From: JBHJGS01 sp050331575
Lineage (GTDB): Bacteria; Pseudomonadota; Alphaproteobacteria; Sphingomonadales; Rhodothalassiaceae
Assembly: GCA_050331575.1 (NCBI GenBank)
Contig: JBHJGS010000027.1
Coordinates: 1 to 64,000, forward strand
Direction of reading: 5' to 3'
Length of the DNA: 64,000 nt
Under the pieces are notes generated by a model. The model had not been told where the DNA came from. It ran no database searches and worked only from the letters and a program-made list of their open reading frames with translations. Positions within the stretch are counted from its first letter, which is position 1, and each line of letters starts with the position of its first letter. Position numbers and translations under genes: made by a program. Of the stretch, positions 56,697 to 64,000 are shown piece after piece.

Positions 56697-58784
56697 ATGA
56701 CTGAAAGCTCAGGCCTGCCGGGGGTGCGGCGGGATCATGCTTTCAGCGGACCGGGCTTCATGGCAGCCATCGAATATGACCGCCTGACCATTCCGGATCA
56801 TCTTGAGGTCCGAACGAACGAGCCGCTGGTGGATATGGAAACCTGGGGCGCGTGGGCGTTTCAGGCGCGCGATTCCAGCCGCAGCAAGCGCCGCGTTTAT
56901 GCGCTGGTGCAAAAGCCGGGGGTGCCGCCGCGCGCGGAGGTATTCCGCAAATTGGCGCGCATGCCGGCGGTGAATATGGTCAATCCGTTGTGCCAGGCGG
57001 TGCTGCCGCTGGAAATCGATGGCAAGAGCGCGGAACGCCTGGTCACGATTTTGGATGATCCCGGCAGTGCGCCGGTCTTGTCCCGGAGCAAGGGCGGCGG
57101 CAAATCGATCCCGTTCCCGACCATCCGGCACTCGATCCTGCCCGCATGCGTCCGCGCGATCTCCGCATTGCATAGCCGCAATGTCTATCACCGGGCGATC
57201 CGCCCTGATGCGGTTTTCATGTCCGGCACCAATAATCAGGAATTTTTCCTGGGCGAGTGCATTTCCGCCCCACCTGGCGCTGGTCTGCCGATGGCGTTCG
57301 AGCCGCTGGAGCGGGCGCTGGCGCATCCCTTGGGCCGCGGCGAGGGCGATGAGCAGTGCGATCTTTATGCGTTGGGCGTGACCTTGCTGTCGCTGTTCTT
57401 CGGCGAGGTCGTGGGGGCGGACGTGCCCGACAATGTCATGTTGGAAGCGCGTATCAATCAAGGGTCGTTTTGGGCGCTCAGCCGAGGTCGGGACATTCCC
57501 GGCGCGCTCGGCATCCTGATGCGCGGGTTGTTGAGCGATGACCCGGAAGATCGCTGGACCCTGCAGGATCTGACCAACTGGATGGACGGGGCGGTGCCTG
57601 GCCGGCGCTCGGGCATGCGCAGTTGGGGTCTGGCCCGACCGGTCAAGTTCAAGGGCAAGATGTACACTGATCGGCGCTATCTTGCGCACGCCTTCGCCAG
57701 TGACGAACGCAAGGCCGCGGAATTTCTGCGCAAGACCGACTTCTCCAACTGGATCCAGCAGATCATTTCCACTGAGCTGTTCACCGAAAAGCTCGACCGG
57801 CTGCTAGATGTCCGCCCGGAAATGGATCTGTCGGCCAGCGGCTCCAGCGATAGCAAGCTGGTCTCGCGGGTTTGCTCGTTTCTCGATCCCCGCGGGCCGA
57901 TCCGATATCGCGGCTTGTCCTTCATGCTGGATGGCATCGGGCCGTTGCTTGCCAATGCGTTTGCAGAGGGCGATGAAAAAGCCGTGCTGGCGTTCGACGA
58001 TGTCTTGCGCGGCAATCTTCTGGAGACCCTGGTTGACATCATCCTGGAAAAGCACCGCAACTATAAGAATGTTTATGCCAATCTAACGCCGACCTTGCAG
58101 ATGATGAAGGATCTGGAGATTGGTGGCGGGCTGGAATACGCGCTGTATTCCTTCCACGACGGGGTGCCGTGCCTGTCTGAGAAGTTCCACAGCCATTATG
58201 TCAATTCCCTGGGCGCCCTGGTGGTCACCTTCGATGAGGTGACCCGGCCCGATGCCAGTTCCAAATCGCTGCTGGACGCGCATGTGATGGGCTATATTGC
58301 CGCGCGCGGGCGCAGCTTCGACGGCATCTTCAAGCGCATGACCAATCTGGACAATGACCCGCAAAAACTGATGCCAACGGTCATGGAGGTATTCTCCGTG
58401 ATGCAGCAGTCCGCCGGTGGGCCGCCGTTGAACACCTTGTCGAAGGTGCTTTTGGGGTCGTTCCGGCCGGTGATCAAAAAGCTGAAGAGCCGCAGCACCC
58501 GCAAGCAGGTTGAGGCGCAGATGACCAAGCTGGAGGGCATCGGCAATCTGTCGACGATACTGCAGCAGGTCAATCTCAGCACGGTCCTGCTGGAAGACGA
58601 AGACCGGTTTCGCAAAGCGCAGGCCACCGCGCAAAAGCTGGCCGCTGACTTAAACCGCATGCAGCAGCCGGTGTCGCCCCGCGAATTGCCGATCCAGCAG
58701 GGCGGCTATCGCTTCGCCGTCGGCGCCGGCTATGTCGCGGTGACCGCGTCGCTGGCGCTCTCCGTTCTGACTTTGCTGGGATAG
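56697..58784 (+). CDS. Pseudokinase with C-terminal membrane anchor
   Basis: The protein has 695 residues. Residues about 60-290 read like a degraded protein kinase: helical ISALHSRNVYHRAIRPDAVF stands where HRDxKPxN should be, so the catalytic aspartate is alanine (167), and no DFG follows (LGECIS instead). The later subdomain QCDLYALGVTLLSLFFGEV is well kept. Residues 300-650 are a helical domain I do not recognise (LLDVRPEMDLSASGSSDSKL, HVMGYIAARGRSFDGIFKRM). The last 25 residues (YRFAVGAGYVAVTASLALSV ...) form one membrane helix, so the protein is probably tail-anchored. A small membrane protein gene follows after three bases. A role as signalling scaffold is a guess. Confidence 0.75.
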   Translation: MTESSGLPGVRRDHAFSGPGFMAAIEYDRLTIPDHLEVRTNEPLVDMETWGAWAFQARDSSRSKRRVYALVQKPGVPPRAEVFRKLARMPAVNMVNPLCQAVLPLEIDGKSAERLVTILDDPGSAPVLSRSKGGGKSIPFPTIRHSILPACVRAISALHSRNVYHRAIRPDAVFMSGTNNQEFFLGECISAPPGAGLPMAFEPLERALAHPLGRGEGDEQCDLYALGVTLLSLFFGEVVGADVPDNVMLEARINQGSFWALSRGRDIPGALGILMRGLLSDDPEDRWTLQDLTNWMDGAVPGRRSGMRSWGLARPVKFKGKMYTDRRYLAHAFASDERKAAEFLRKTDFSNWIQQIISTELFTEKLDRLLDVRPEMDLSASGSSDSKLVSRVCSFLDPRGPIRYRGLSFMLDGIGPLLANAFAEGDEKAVLAFDDVLRGNLLETLVDIILEKHRNYKNVYANLTPTLQMMKDLEIGGGLEYALYSFHDGVPCLSEKFHSHYVNSLGALVVTFDEVTRPDASSKSLLDAHVMGYIAARGRSFDGIFKRMTNLDNDPQKLMPTVMEVFSVMQQSAGGPPLNTLSKVLLGSFRPVIKKLKSRSTRKQVEAQMTKLEGIGNLSTILQQVNLSTVLLEDEDRFRKAQATAQKLAADLNRMQQPVSPRELPIQQGGYRFAVGAGYVAVTASLALSVLTLLG

Positions 58785-58787
58785 ATC

Positions 58788-59261
58788 ATGGCCAAGGCGC
58801 TTTCGCAAAAAGGAGTTTCCGCCCGGCGGCGTAAGAGCAGCGGCAAGAGCACCTTCTTGTTGTTCGTCGGCCTCATCGGCGCGATCATGATCCTGCAACC
58901 GGCCGTGGCACTGGTGCTGGCGATCGGCCTGGCGCCCAGTTTGGTGGCCTTGTTCACGGAGATGGGCCCATTGCGGCGCCTGCGCATGCGCAGTGTATTC
59001 TTGTTCAATCTGGCCGGCGTTCTGCCATATTGTGTGAAATATTGGCAGGCCGGCGATGTTTCGGCCATGGTTTCGGATATGTCGCAGCCCTATTTGTGGG
59101 CGATCATGTACGGCTCCGCAGCGTTCGGCTATTTCATGCTTTGGCTGTGCCCGCAGATCGCCGCCGGCGTGGTGCAGGCGACCAATAAAGAGAAGATCAA
59201 ACGCCTCCAGAAGACCCAGGCGGAGCTGCGCGAGGAATGGGGCGGCCAGGTCGACGGTTAG
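58788..59261 (+). CDS. Small inner-membrane protein paired with the pseudokinase
   Basis: The protein has 157 residues. A basic N-terminus (SQKGVSARRRKSSGKS) is followed by about four hydrophobic stretches (TFLLFVGLIGAIMILQPAVA, LVLAIGLAPSLVALF, VFLFNLAGVLPYC, LWAIMYGSAAFGYFMLWLC), and the end is a charged coiled coil (NKEKIKRLQKTQAELREEWG). I recognise no family. The gene starts three bases after the pseudokinase stop and is surely in the same transcript, so the two probably form a membrane complex. Confidence 0.72.
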   Translation: MAKALSQKGVSARRRKSSGKSTFLLFVGLIGAIMILQPAVALVLAIGLAPSLVALFTEMGPLRRLRMRSVFLFNLAGVLPYCVKYWQAGDVSAMVSDMSQPYLWAIMYGSAAFGYFMLWLCPQIAAGVVQATNKEKIKRLQKTQAELREEWGGQVDG

Positions 59262-59289
59262 GTCGCCGGCTAGGCCTTTTGCGGGGCGC

Positions 59290-59862
59290 TCAGCGTTGCC
59301 ACGCGTCCGGCTTGGCGGCGCGACCCTCAGGATCCTTGATCATAGTCAGATAAACCTCGCCGATCTCCAAGCCCCAGCGGCGCACGATCGCCTTGTTCAC
59401 AAGCACATCGCCGGGCTGCAGGAACAGCCAGTCCTCAAAACCGACGGTCCAGACATCGTCGCCCACGGGCAATTCCAGCTTGTATCGCCAAGTCAAGGCA
59501 CTGCCGACAGCGCGGCCTTCGGCGACGCCAACGACATCATCAGCTGTGCCGCGATAGCGGCCAGGCCCTAGACGTTCGATCCGCCAAACCCGGGTGTCGG
59601 TCTCGCCATCGGAATAGAAAAAGCGTTCGTCGAGCACCAGCACATCGTCTTCGGTGACCCGGCCGTCGATGGTCACGAGCATGCGTCGTCGGACATCGTT
59701 GAAGCGATCCTCGAACAGTCCGTGCGCGACGATGCGGCCCTGGAAATACTCATACAGATCAAGCGGGGGCGCAGTTTCCTCGAAATCGTCCAGCTGCATG
59801 GAGCCGCACCCGGCCAAGCTCAGCAGGCTCAACCAGGCCGCCATAATCTTACGCTGTTGCAC
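59290..59862 (-). CDS. DUF3833 lipoprotein
   Basis: The protein has 190 residues from GTG at 59862, which follows GGAGAGG and gives a lipoprotein signal MQQRKIMAAWLSLLSLAGC. ATG at 59844 is the other option. The mature part (LYEYFQGRIVAHGLFEDRFN, DVRRRMLVTIDG, FFYSDGETDTRVWRI) matches DUF3833, a small beta-barrel-like family of unknown function. It faces the pseudokinase operon and is divergent from an acyl-CoA ligase. Confidence 0.85.
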   Translation of the reverse strand: MQQRKIMAAWLSLLSLAGCGSMQLDDFEETAPPLDLYEYFQGRIVAHGLFEDRFNDVRRRMLVTIDGRVTEDDVLVLDERFFYSDGETDTRVWRIERLGPGRYRGTADDVVGVAEGRAVGSALTWRYKLELPVGDDVWTVGFEDWLFLQPGDVLVNKAIVRRWGLEIGEVYLTMIKDPEGRAAKPDAWQR

Positions 59863-60010
59863 CCGCCTCTCCGTGCGTCGGTGGGGACCTCCAGACAGGT
59901 ACGAGGCTTTCCCGCTCTGTGGTTCAGACGGCCCGATTGCCTTTGGCGGCCAGCCGGCTATCATCGCCGCAAAGCCGCCTGAAGGGCTTTGGGATCCGGG
60001 GAGAATGCGC

Positions 60011-61636
60011 ATGATGGGACTGATGCAAGAGTGGCCGCTGCTGATCTCGAAATTGATCGAGTATGCCGAGCGATATCATGGTGGGCGCGAAATCGTCACT
60101 TATGGCGTGGAAGGCGGCACGCACCGCACCGACTATGAGACGCTGGCCCGGCGCTCGCGCCAATTGGCCGAGGCCTTAACGCGCTTAGGCGTGCAGCCCG
60201 GGGATCGGGTCGGCACGCTGGCGTGGAACACTTGGCGGCATATGGAATTGTGGTTCGGCGTCGCTGGCATGGGCGCTGTTAGCCATACCATCAATCCGCG
60301 CCTGTTCCCTGAACAGATCGCTTATATCAACCAGCATGCGGAAGATAAGGTGCTGTGCTTTGACACAAGCTTCGTGCCGCTGGTTGAGGCGCTGGCCGAG
60401 CATCTAGCGCCGGTGCAGTCCTTGGTGGTGCTGTGCAGCAAGGAGGACATGCCCGACAGCCGGCTCGATCTGATCAGTTATGAGGAGCTGATTGCCCAGG
60501 AACCGGGCACTTTCGCCTGGCCGTCGCTGGACGAAAATTGGGCAGCGGGGCTGTGCTACACCTCCGGCACCACCGGCAATCCAAAGGGCGTGCTCTATTC
60601 CAACCGCTCCACCGTGCTGCATGCCATGGCCTCGTGCATGACCGATACCATCGGCCTGTCCAACAAGGATAGCGTGCTGCCCGTGGTGCCGATGTTCCAC
60701 GCCAATGCCTGGGGCATTCCCTACGGCGCGGCTCTGGTGGGCGCCCGCCTCGTGTTCAACGGCCCGCACCATGACGGTGAGACGATCCAGCGCATCATCG
60801 AGACCGAGCAGGTCACCAAATCTGCTGCGGTGCCGACCATCTGGCTGGGCCTGCTGGACCATTTGCGCCGCTCCGGCAAGCGGCTGGACAGCCTGAAGGA
60901 TGTCACTATCGGCGGCTCTGCCGCTCCGCGCGCGATGATCGAGGCGTTTCAGAAGGAGTATGGCGTGGAGGTCAACCATGCCTGGGGCATGACCGAATTG
61001 TCGCCGTTGGGAACATTGGGGACCTTGTCCGATCGGGCCGCGGCCTTAAGCCCGTCAGAGCAGTTGGACATGAAATGCAAGCAGGGCCGCGGCATCTTCG
61101 GGGTTGAATTGAAAATCGTCGATGCCCAGGGCCGGGAGCAGCCGCGAGACGGCGACGCCTTCGGCCATTTGCTGGTGCGCGGGCCGTGGACGGTGCGGGA
61201 ATATTTCCGCCACGAGGGCGGCGACATTCTCGATCAGGACGGCTGGTTCGACACCGGCGACGTTGCCACCCTGGATCCGCTCGGCTATATGCAAATTACC
61301 GATCGCTCCAAGGATGTCATCAAGTCCGGCGGTGAGTGGATTTCCTCAATCGACCTGGAAAATCTCGCGGTGGGGCATCCCGATATCGCCGAAGCCGCGG
61401 TGATCGGCATTCCTCACCCGAAATGGGACGAACGCCCGTTGTTGATCGTCGTGCCGCAAGATGGAGCGCAGATCGATAAGGCTCAAATCCTTAGCTATTT
61501 GAGCGAGCATATCGCCAAATGGCAGCTGCCGGACGATATCGTCACGGTGACCGAAATCCCGCATACGGCCACGGGCAAGATCCAGAAAACGGCCTTGAGA
61601 GACCAGTTCCGCGAGTATCGGCTTCCGACGGCCTAA
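60011..61636 (+). CDS. Acyl-CoA ligase, medium/long-chain type
   Basis: The protein has 541 residues from [21 protein letters not shown] lies seven bases before. Starts at 60005 or 60014 are close alternatives, and the frame opens much earlier without family sequence. Adenylate-forming motifs: [46 protein letters not shown], and the lysine in [17 protein letters not shown]. The opening and the motif [17 protein letters not shown] resemble AlkK-type enzymes for medium-chain acids. The stop overlaps the LOV gene stop by four bases. Confidence 0.92.
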   Translation: MMGLMQEWPLLISKLIEYAERYHGGREIVTYGVEGGTHRTDYETLARRSRQLAEALTRLGVQPGDRVGTLAWNTWRHMELWFGVAGMGAVSHTINPRLFPEQIAYINQHAEDKVLCFDTSFVPLVEALAEHLAPVQSLVVLCSKEDMPDSRLDLISYEELIAQEPGTFAWPSLDENWAAGLCYTSGTTGNPKGVLYSNRSTVLHAMASCMTDTIGLSNKDSVLPVVPMFHANAWGIPYGAALVGARLVFNGPHHDGETIQRIIETEQVTKSAAVPTIWLGLLDHLRRSGKRLDSLKDVTIGGSAAPRAMIEAFQKEYGVEVNHAWGMTELSPLGTLGTLSDRAAALSPSEQLDMKCKQGRGIFGVELKIVDAQGREQPRDGDAFGHLLVRGPWTVREYFRHEGGDILDQDGWFDTGDVATLDPLGYMQITDRSKDVIKSGGEWISSIDLENLAVGHPDIAEAAVIGIPHPKWDERPLLIVVPQDGAQIDKAQILSYLSEHIAKWQLPDDIVTVTEIPHTATGKIQKTALRDQFREYRLPTA

Positions 61637-62115
61637 TCCTCCAGCCCCGCGATCGCCCGACCGTTCAAGACAGCGGCCTCGGTGATCGCGGCGGGGCCGA
61701 TCCGGGCGGCCGCGCGGACGGATGCCGCGGGGATCACCTCTTGAAGCCCCAGATAAAGGCGCAGCCCGCCCTTTTGGTCGGGCACCAGCGGTCGCAAGAA
61801 CAGCCGGTTCCAGAACGGCCGGCCGTCCTTGCGATAGTTCAAGATGTCCACATGCACCGCCGCGCCCTGGTTCAAGGCTGCGCGAATGGCTTGAACAGCA
61901 GCGGGATCGGTGTCCGGCCCCTGCAGAAACCGGCAGCTTCGCCCAACGCATTCCGCTTCGCTATAGCCGGTATGGCGGCAGAAGCCCTGGCTGACATAGG
62001 TGAGACGGTCAAAGTCTTGTCCGACCTCGCCGCGGGTGAAGCAGCGGTCGCGCTTTAAATGAAGGTTTTCGATAAGCTGAACCTTATCGTCTTGCGGCGG
62101 CGCAGAAAAGTCCAT
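61633..62115 (-). CDS. Short LOV-domain blue-light photoreceptor
   Basis: The protein has 160 residues. The PAS/LOV core covers about 20-128. The flavin-binding motif GRSCRFLQG contains the adduct-forming cysteine (C61), with serine in place of the usual asparagine just before it. The other FMN contacts are kept: N93 in ILNYRKDG, N103 in FWNRLFLRP and Q125 in YLGLQEV. A flanking C-terminal helix of about 30 residues (AASVRAAARIGPAAITEAAV) could be the output or dimer element. There is no kinase or DNA-binding domain, so it is a short LOV protein that would act through a partner. AT-rich sequence precedes it. Confidence 0.85.
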   Translation of the reverse strand: MDFSAPPQDDKVQLIENLHLKRDRCFTRGEVGQDFDRLTYVSQGFCRHTGYSEAECVGRSCRFLQGPDTDPAAVQAIRAALNQGAAVHVDILNYRKDGRPFWNRLFLRPLVPDQKGGLRLYLGLQEVIPAASVRAAARIGPAAITEAAVLNGRAIAGLED

Positions 62116-62318
62116 GAGTGTAACGGCTCCGGTTCGACCGTCTTCGTCCCTCCATACACGGCTTTGGAGGCATTCACATGTGAAGACTGTGCGCCTGCCA
62201 GGTTAAGCAACCGTTGAAGTCAAGTATTGCATTTTGTTCCGTCAAAATTTTCAGAAATTTATCTAAAGAAGCATCGGGCCAATTGGACTCGCCGTACGAT
62301 GCCAATCGGTCCGATAAA

Positions 62319-62381
62319 GTTGCTCGCACTCTAGAAGGCGGGCCTTTTCCTCCGATCAAGCGCGATCGCGATGGATCGGAT
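62319..62381 (+). repeat. 63-bp palindromic dispersed repeat, copy D
   Basis: It starts GTTGCTCGCACTC, then GAAGGCGGGCC, then the dyad TCCGATC ... GATCGGA around AAGCGCGATCGCGATG. It lies ten bases past the stop of the DUF2842 gene, between it and the LOV gene. Confidence 0.85.
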
Positions 62382-62391
62382 CATGCCCCGG

Positions 62392-62601
62392 TTAACGGGG
62401 TTGGGCGCGGCCAATCCAATTGATCACGGCGCGGGCGGGAAAAATCCAAACAATGCCGAAGAACAAATAAAACAGGATCTCAAGCAAAAACGGCATCGGC
62501 ATCAGCCAGGCGGCCAGTCCGGCAACGGCAAAGGCATAGGCGGTTAGCCCGGCGATCAGGCCCAGCATGCCGGGCAGGCTGCGTGGATTGGTCTTGCTCA
62601 T
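62392..62601 (-). CDS. DUF2842 small membrane protein
   Basis: The protein has 69 residues from MSKTNPRSLPGMLG. Two membrane helices (LIAGLTAYAFAVAGLAAWLM and LEILFYLFFGIVWIFPARAV) and a basic end (NWIGRAQPR) match DUF2842, a family limited to alphaproteobacteria and of unknown function. It overlaps the NUDIX stop by four bases and is co-transcribed with it. The longer frame from 62682 lies inside the NUDIX gene. Confidence 0.82.
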   Translation of the reverse strand: MSKTNPRSLPGMLGLIAGLTAYAFAVAGLAAWLMPMPFLLEILFYLFFGIVWIFPARAVINWIGRAQPR

Positions 62602-63011
62602 GCCAGTCTGTCCCAGGCTTGGTGGATGACGCGTGCTGTTTCGTGCCATAGCCCCAGGCCGTTCACGGCGTCCAGCGGCCAAAACCGCGCGTCCGCTGCA
62701 TCATCCCTGGCGCAAGGCGTTCCAGACCGCCACGTCGCTGCATAGTCCAGCAGCGTGTAATGCCGTACCAGCTCGCCGGTTTCATCGCGTTCGATCAGAT
62801 CCACGATATCAATCAGGGGGCCGAGATGAATGGTCACGCCGGTTTCCTCAAAAACCTCGCGATGCGCCGCGGCTGGAACGGTTTCCCCCCATTCCTGCTT
62901 GCCGCCGGGCAGCGACCATTGATGCTGTTTGGGCGGCGTGCCGCGGCGGATCAAGAGCACCTGGTCGTGCTTGAACACCACCACGCCGACGCCAATGACG
63001 GGCCGTCGCAT
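62598..63011 (-). CDS. NUDIX hydrolase
   Basis: The protein has 137 residues from MRRPVIGVGVVVF. The NUDIX box GGKQEWGETVPAAAHREVFEETGV (23 positions, GX5EX7REUXEEXGU) is complete and sits in SLPGGKQEWG. Such enzymes hydrolyse nucleoside diphosphates linked to other groups; HYTLLDYAATW and the size are like ADP-ribose or oxidised-nucleotide pyrophosphatases. The exact substrate is unknown. It is coupled to the DUF2842 gene and divergent from the M50 gene. Confidence 0.9.
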   Translation of the reverse strand: MRRPVIGVGVVVFKHDQVLLIRRGTPPKQHQWSLPGGKQEWGETVPAAAHREVFEETGVTIHLGPLIDIVDLIERDETGELVRHYTLLDYAATWRSGTPCARDDAADARFWPLDAVNGLGLWHETARVIHQAWDRLA

Positions 63012-63061
63012 GCCTCTGCCTCGACTTGTATCTGTCGCAGAGCTAGCGCACATCTTGGCGC

Positions 63062-63784
63062 GTGGCCAGCACAGACCCCCTGGCGCTTGCGCGCGTGAGA
63101 CTCTTGCTCGCCCTGGGGCTGGCCTATCTGGCCACCGGGGTGCCCGGCCTTGCCCGAATGCTGAATTGGTTCGTGACCTATTTTCACGAAGCCAGCCACG
63201 GCCTGGTGGCGTGGGCGACCGGAGGACAGGTGGCGCGGATGGTGCTGCAATTGAACGGGTCGGGCTATGTGCTGGCCAGTGGCGGTCATGCGGTTCTGAC
63301 CTTGCTGGCCGGCTATGCCGGCAGCTTCTTCTGGGGTGCGATCATCGTGCAAGCGATGTTGACCGCCAAGCCCGGGCGCAGCCGCTTGATCGCAGGGTTT
63401 CTGGCCGTGTTCATCCTGGCCACCGGCTTGGCGTGGGCGGGTTTTGCAGATGCCGGGACCTGGATCGTCCTGGCGGTTCTGATCGCCGGATTCGGCTGGG
63501 TGGCGATCCAGCCCGATCAGCAGATCGCGGCCATGTTCTTGCTGTTTGTTGGCGCCTATATCCTGGTCAGCGGCTTTTTGCTGGCCTTGGAACTGCACGC
63601 CTGGACCGGTCGGCTGCCGCCGGCGGCGGTCAATCACTCCGATGCCGGCGGACTAGAAGCCCTGACCGGCCTGCCGGCGGATTTTTTCACCGCCCTTTGG
63701 ATCGGCAGTGGCGGCTTGGCCGTGGTCTATGTCTGGCAGGTCGCTGACCGGCGCGACCGTCGCCTGCGCCGCCGCCCCGCTTGA
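63062..63784 (+). CDS. M50-type membrane metalloprotease-like protein
   Basis: The protein has 240 residues from GTG. The zinc motif HEASH in VTYFHEASHGLVAWATGGQV is followed by a glycine-rich AGYAGSFFWGAII helix and several more membrane segments (about six in all). This matches the M50B-like family of uncharacterised membrane proteins rather than site-2 proteases with PDZ domains. It may cleave membrane substrates, or be inactive, since the second metal site (usually a distant aspartate) is not obvious. Confidence 0.82.
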   Translation: MASTDPLALARVRLLLALGLAYLATGVPGLARMLNWFVTYFHEASHGLVAWATGGQVARMVLQLNGSGYVLASGGHAVLTLLAGYAGSFFWGAIIVQAMLTAKPGRSRLIAGFLAVFILATGLAWAGFADAGTWIVLAVLIAGFGWVAIQPDQQIAAMFLLFVGAYILVSGFLLALELHAWTGRLPPAAVNHSDAGGLEALTGLPADFFTALWIGSGGLAVVYVWQVADRRDRRLRRRPA

Positions 63785-63839
63785 ATCGTCCCGCCCACCA
63801 TGCTGGAATGCATCCAGTGAAGGTTTGGGGAGGCCCTAC

Positions 63840-64000
63840 ATGGTTCGACATCTTGTTCAAGTCGGGATGGCCGCGCTCTTGCTCAGCGCTTGTGATCAAA
63901 ACGCGCCGGACGGGCAAGGATCCGCGCCCAACTATCCGGAAACGGCGAAGGTGGAAGTTGTGGATGATTATCACGGCGTAAAGGTTGCTGATCCTTACCG
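63840..64000 (+). CDS. Prolyl oligopeptidase family protein, 5' end only
   Basis: ATG at 63840 follows GGGGAGG. It begins with a lipoprotein signal whose lipobox is LLLSACDQ, then YPETAKVEVVDDYHGVKVAD and PYR, the standard opening of S9A prolyl endopeptidases before the propeller. The remaining 600 or more residues lie outside the window. It should be a periplasmic, lipid-anchored peptidase that cuts after proline. Confidence 0.85.
   Translation, partial: MVRHLVQVGMAALLLSACDQNAPDGQGSAPNYPETAKVEVVDDYHGVKVADPY

Noticed and set aside
18394..62381. Treating the 63-bp repeats as CRISPR repeats or attachment sites
   Set aside because: They are tens of kilobases apart, in both orientations, without integrase or cas genes.

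Overview
The window is a stretch of high-GC alphaproteobacterial chromosome. The evidence is the gene content and order: DUF3576-leuS-lptE-holA, xseB-ispA-dxs-tlyA, a COQ9-like protein after proC, DUF2842, DUF2336 beside flagellar genes, an intracellular PHB depolymerase and a TonB-dependent receptor of the FDEFVVTAQKR type. The order cannot be fixed from sequence alone; a Rhodospirillales- or Kordiimonadales-like bacterium fits best. It should be flagellated and chemotactic, store and mobilise polyhydroxyalkanoate, use fatty acids (three acyl-CoA synthetases) and make isoprenoids by the DXP route. Almost everything is ordinary, dense core genome. The accessory signal is at the left edge and in a few intergenic gaps.

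Region by region. 1-2402: the right part of an insertion element. A DDE transposase of the IS1595/ISXO2 type is followed, through a one-base TGATG overlap, by a complete-looking TnpB-type RuvC nuclease gene that runs off the window. The element has cut a CheB-CheR-PAS gene (2403-5279), which also carries an in-frame amber codon near its start. 5.6-10.2 kb: phaZ, valS and an unknown gene. 10.3-18.4 kb: an MscS-type channel, an acyl-CoA synthetase, a three-gene TRAP transporter and a divergent semialdehyde dehydrogenase. 18.4-21.9 kb: a secreted coiled-coil protein, radC, map, sfsA and tRNA-Leu(TAA). 22.1-26.8 kb: a sigma-54-like promoter, flgK, flgL and a DUF2336 gene. 26.9-31.4 kb: the holA-lptE-leuS-DUF3576 operon on the minus strand. 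31.7-38.7 kb: a barrel-like outer-membrane protein, an ammonium transporter, ftsK, proC, a COQ9-like gene and a TonB-C-terminal protein. 38.9-43.5 kb: a chemoreceptor and a TonB-dependent receptor.

43.5-44.2 kb is an AT-rich, gene-free gap with three separate foldable elements. 44.2-50.1 kb: marR coupled to uvrC, then an operon of a Ca/Na antiporter, a pteridine-reductase-like SDR and folB, then another SDR. 50.0-50.7 kb: a PEP-CTERM protein gene with two frameshifts, both in T runs. 51.0-56.7 kb: fadD, xseB, ispA, dxs, tlyA. 56.7-59.3 kb: a pseudokinase with a C-terminal membrane anchor and a small membrane protein. 59.3-64.0 kb: a DUF3833 lipoprotein, an acyl-CoA ligase, a short LOV photoreceptor, DUF2842, a NUDIX hydrolase, an M50-like membrane protease and the start of a prolyl oligopeptidase.

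The two observations most worth following are the TnpB nuclease paired with a DDE transposase, and a family of four 63-bp palindromic repeats placed just downstream of genes (18394, 26830, 43928, 62319). All function statements are from reading the sequence; no database search was run.
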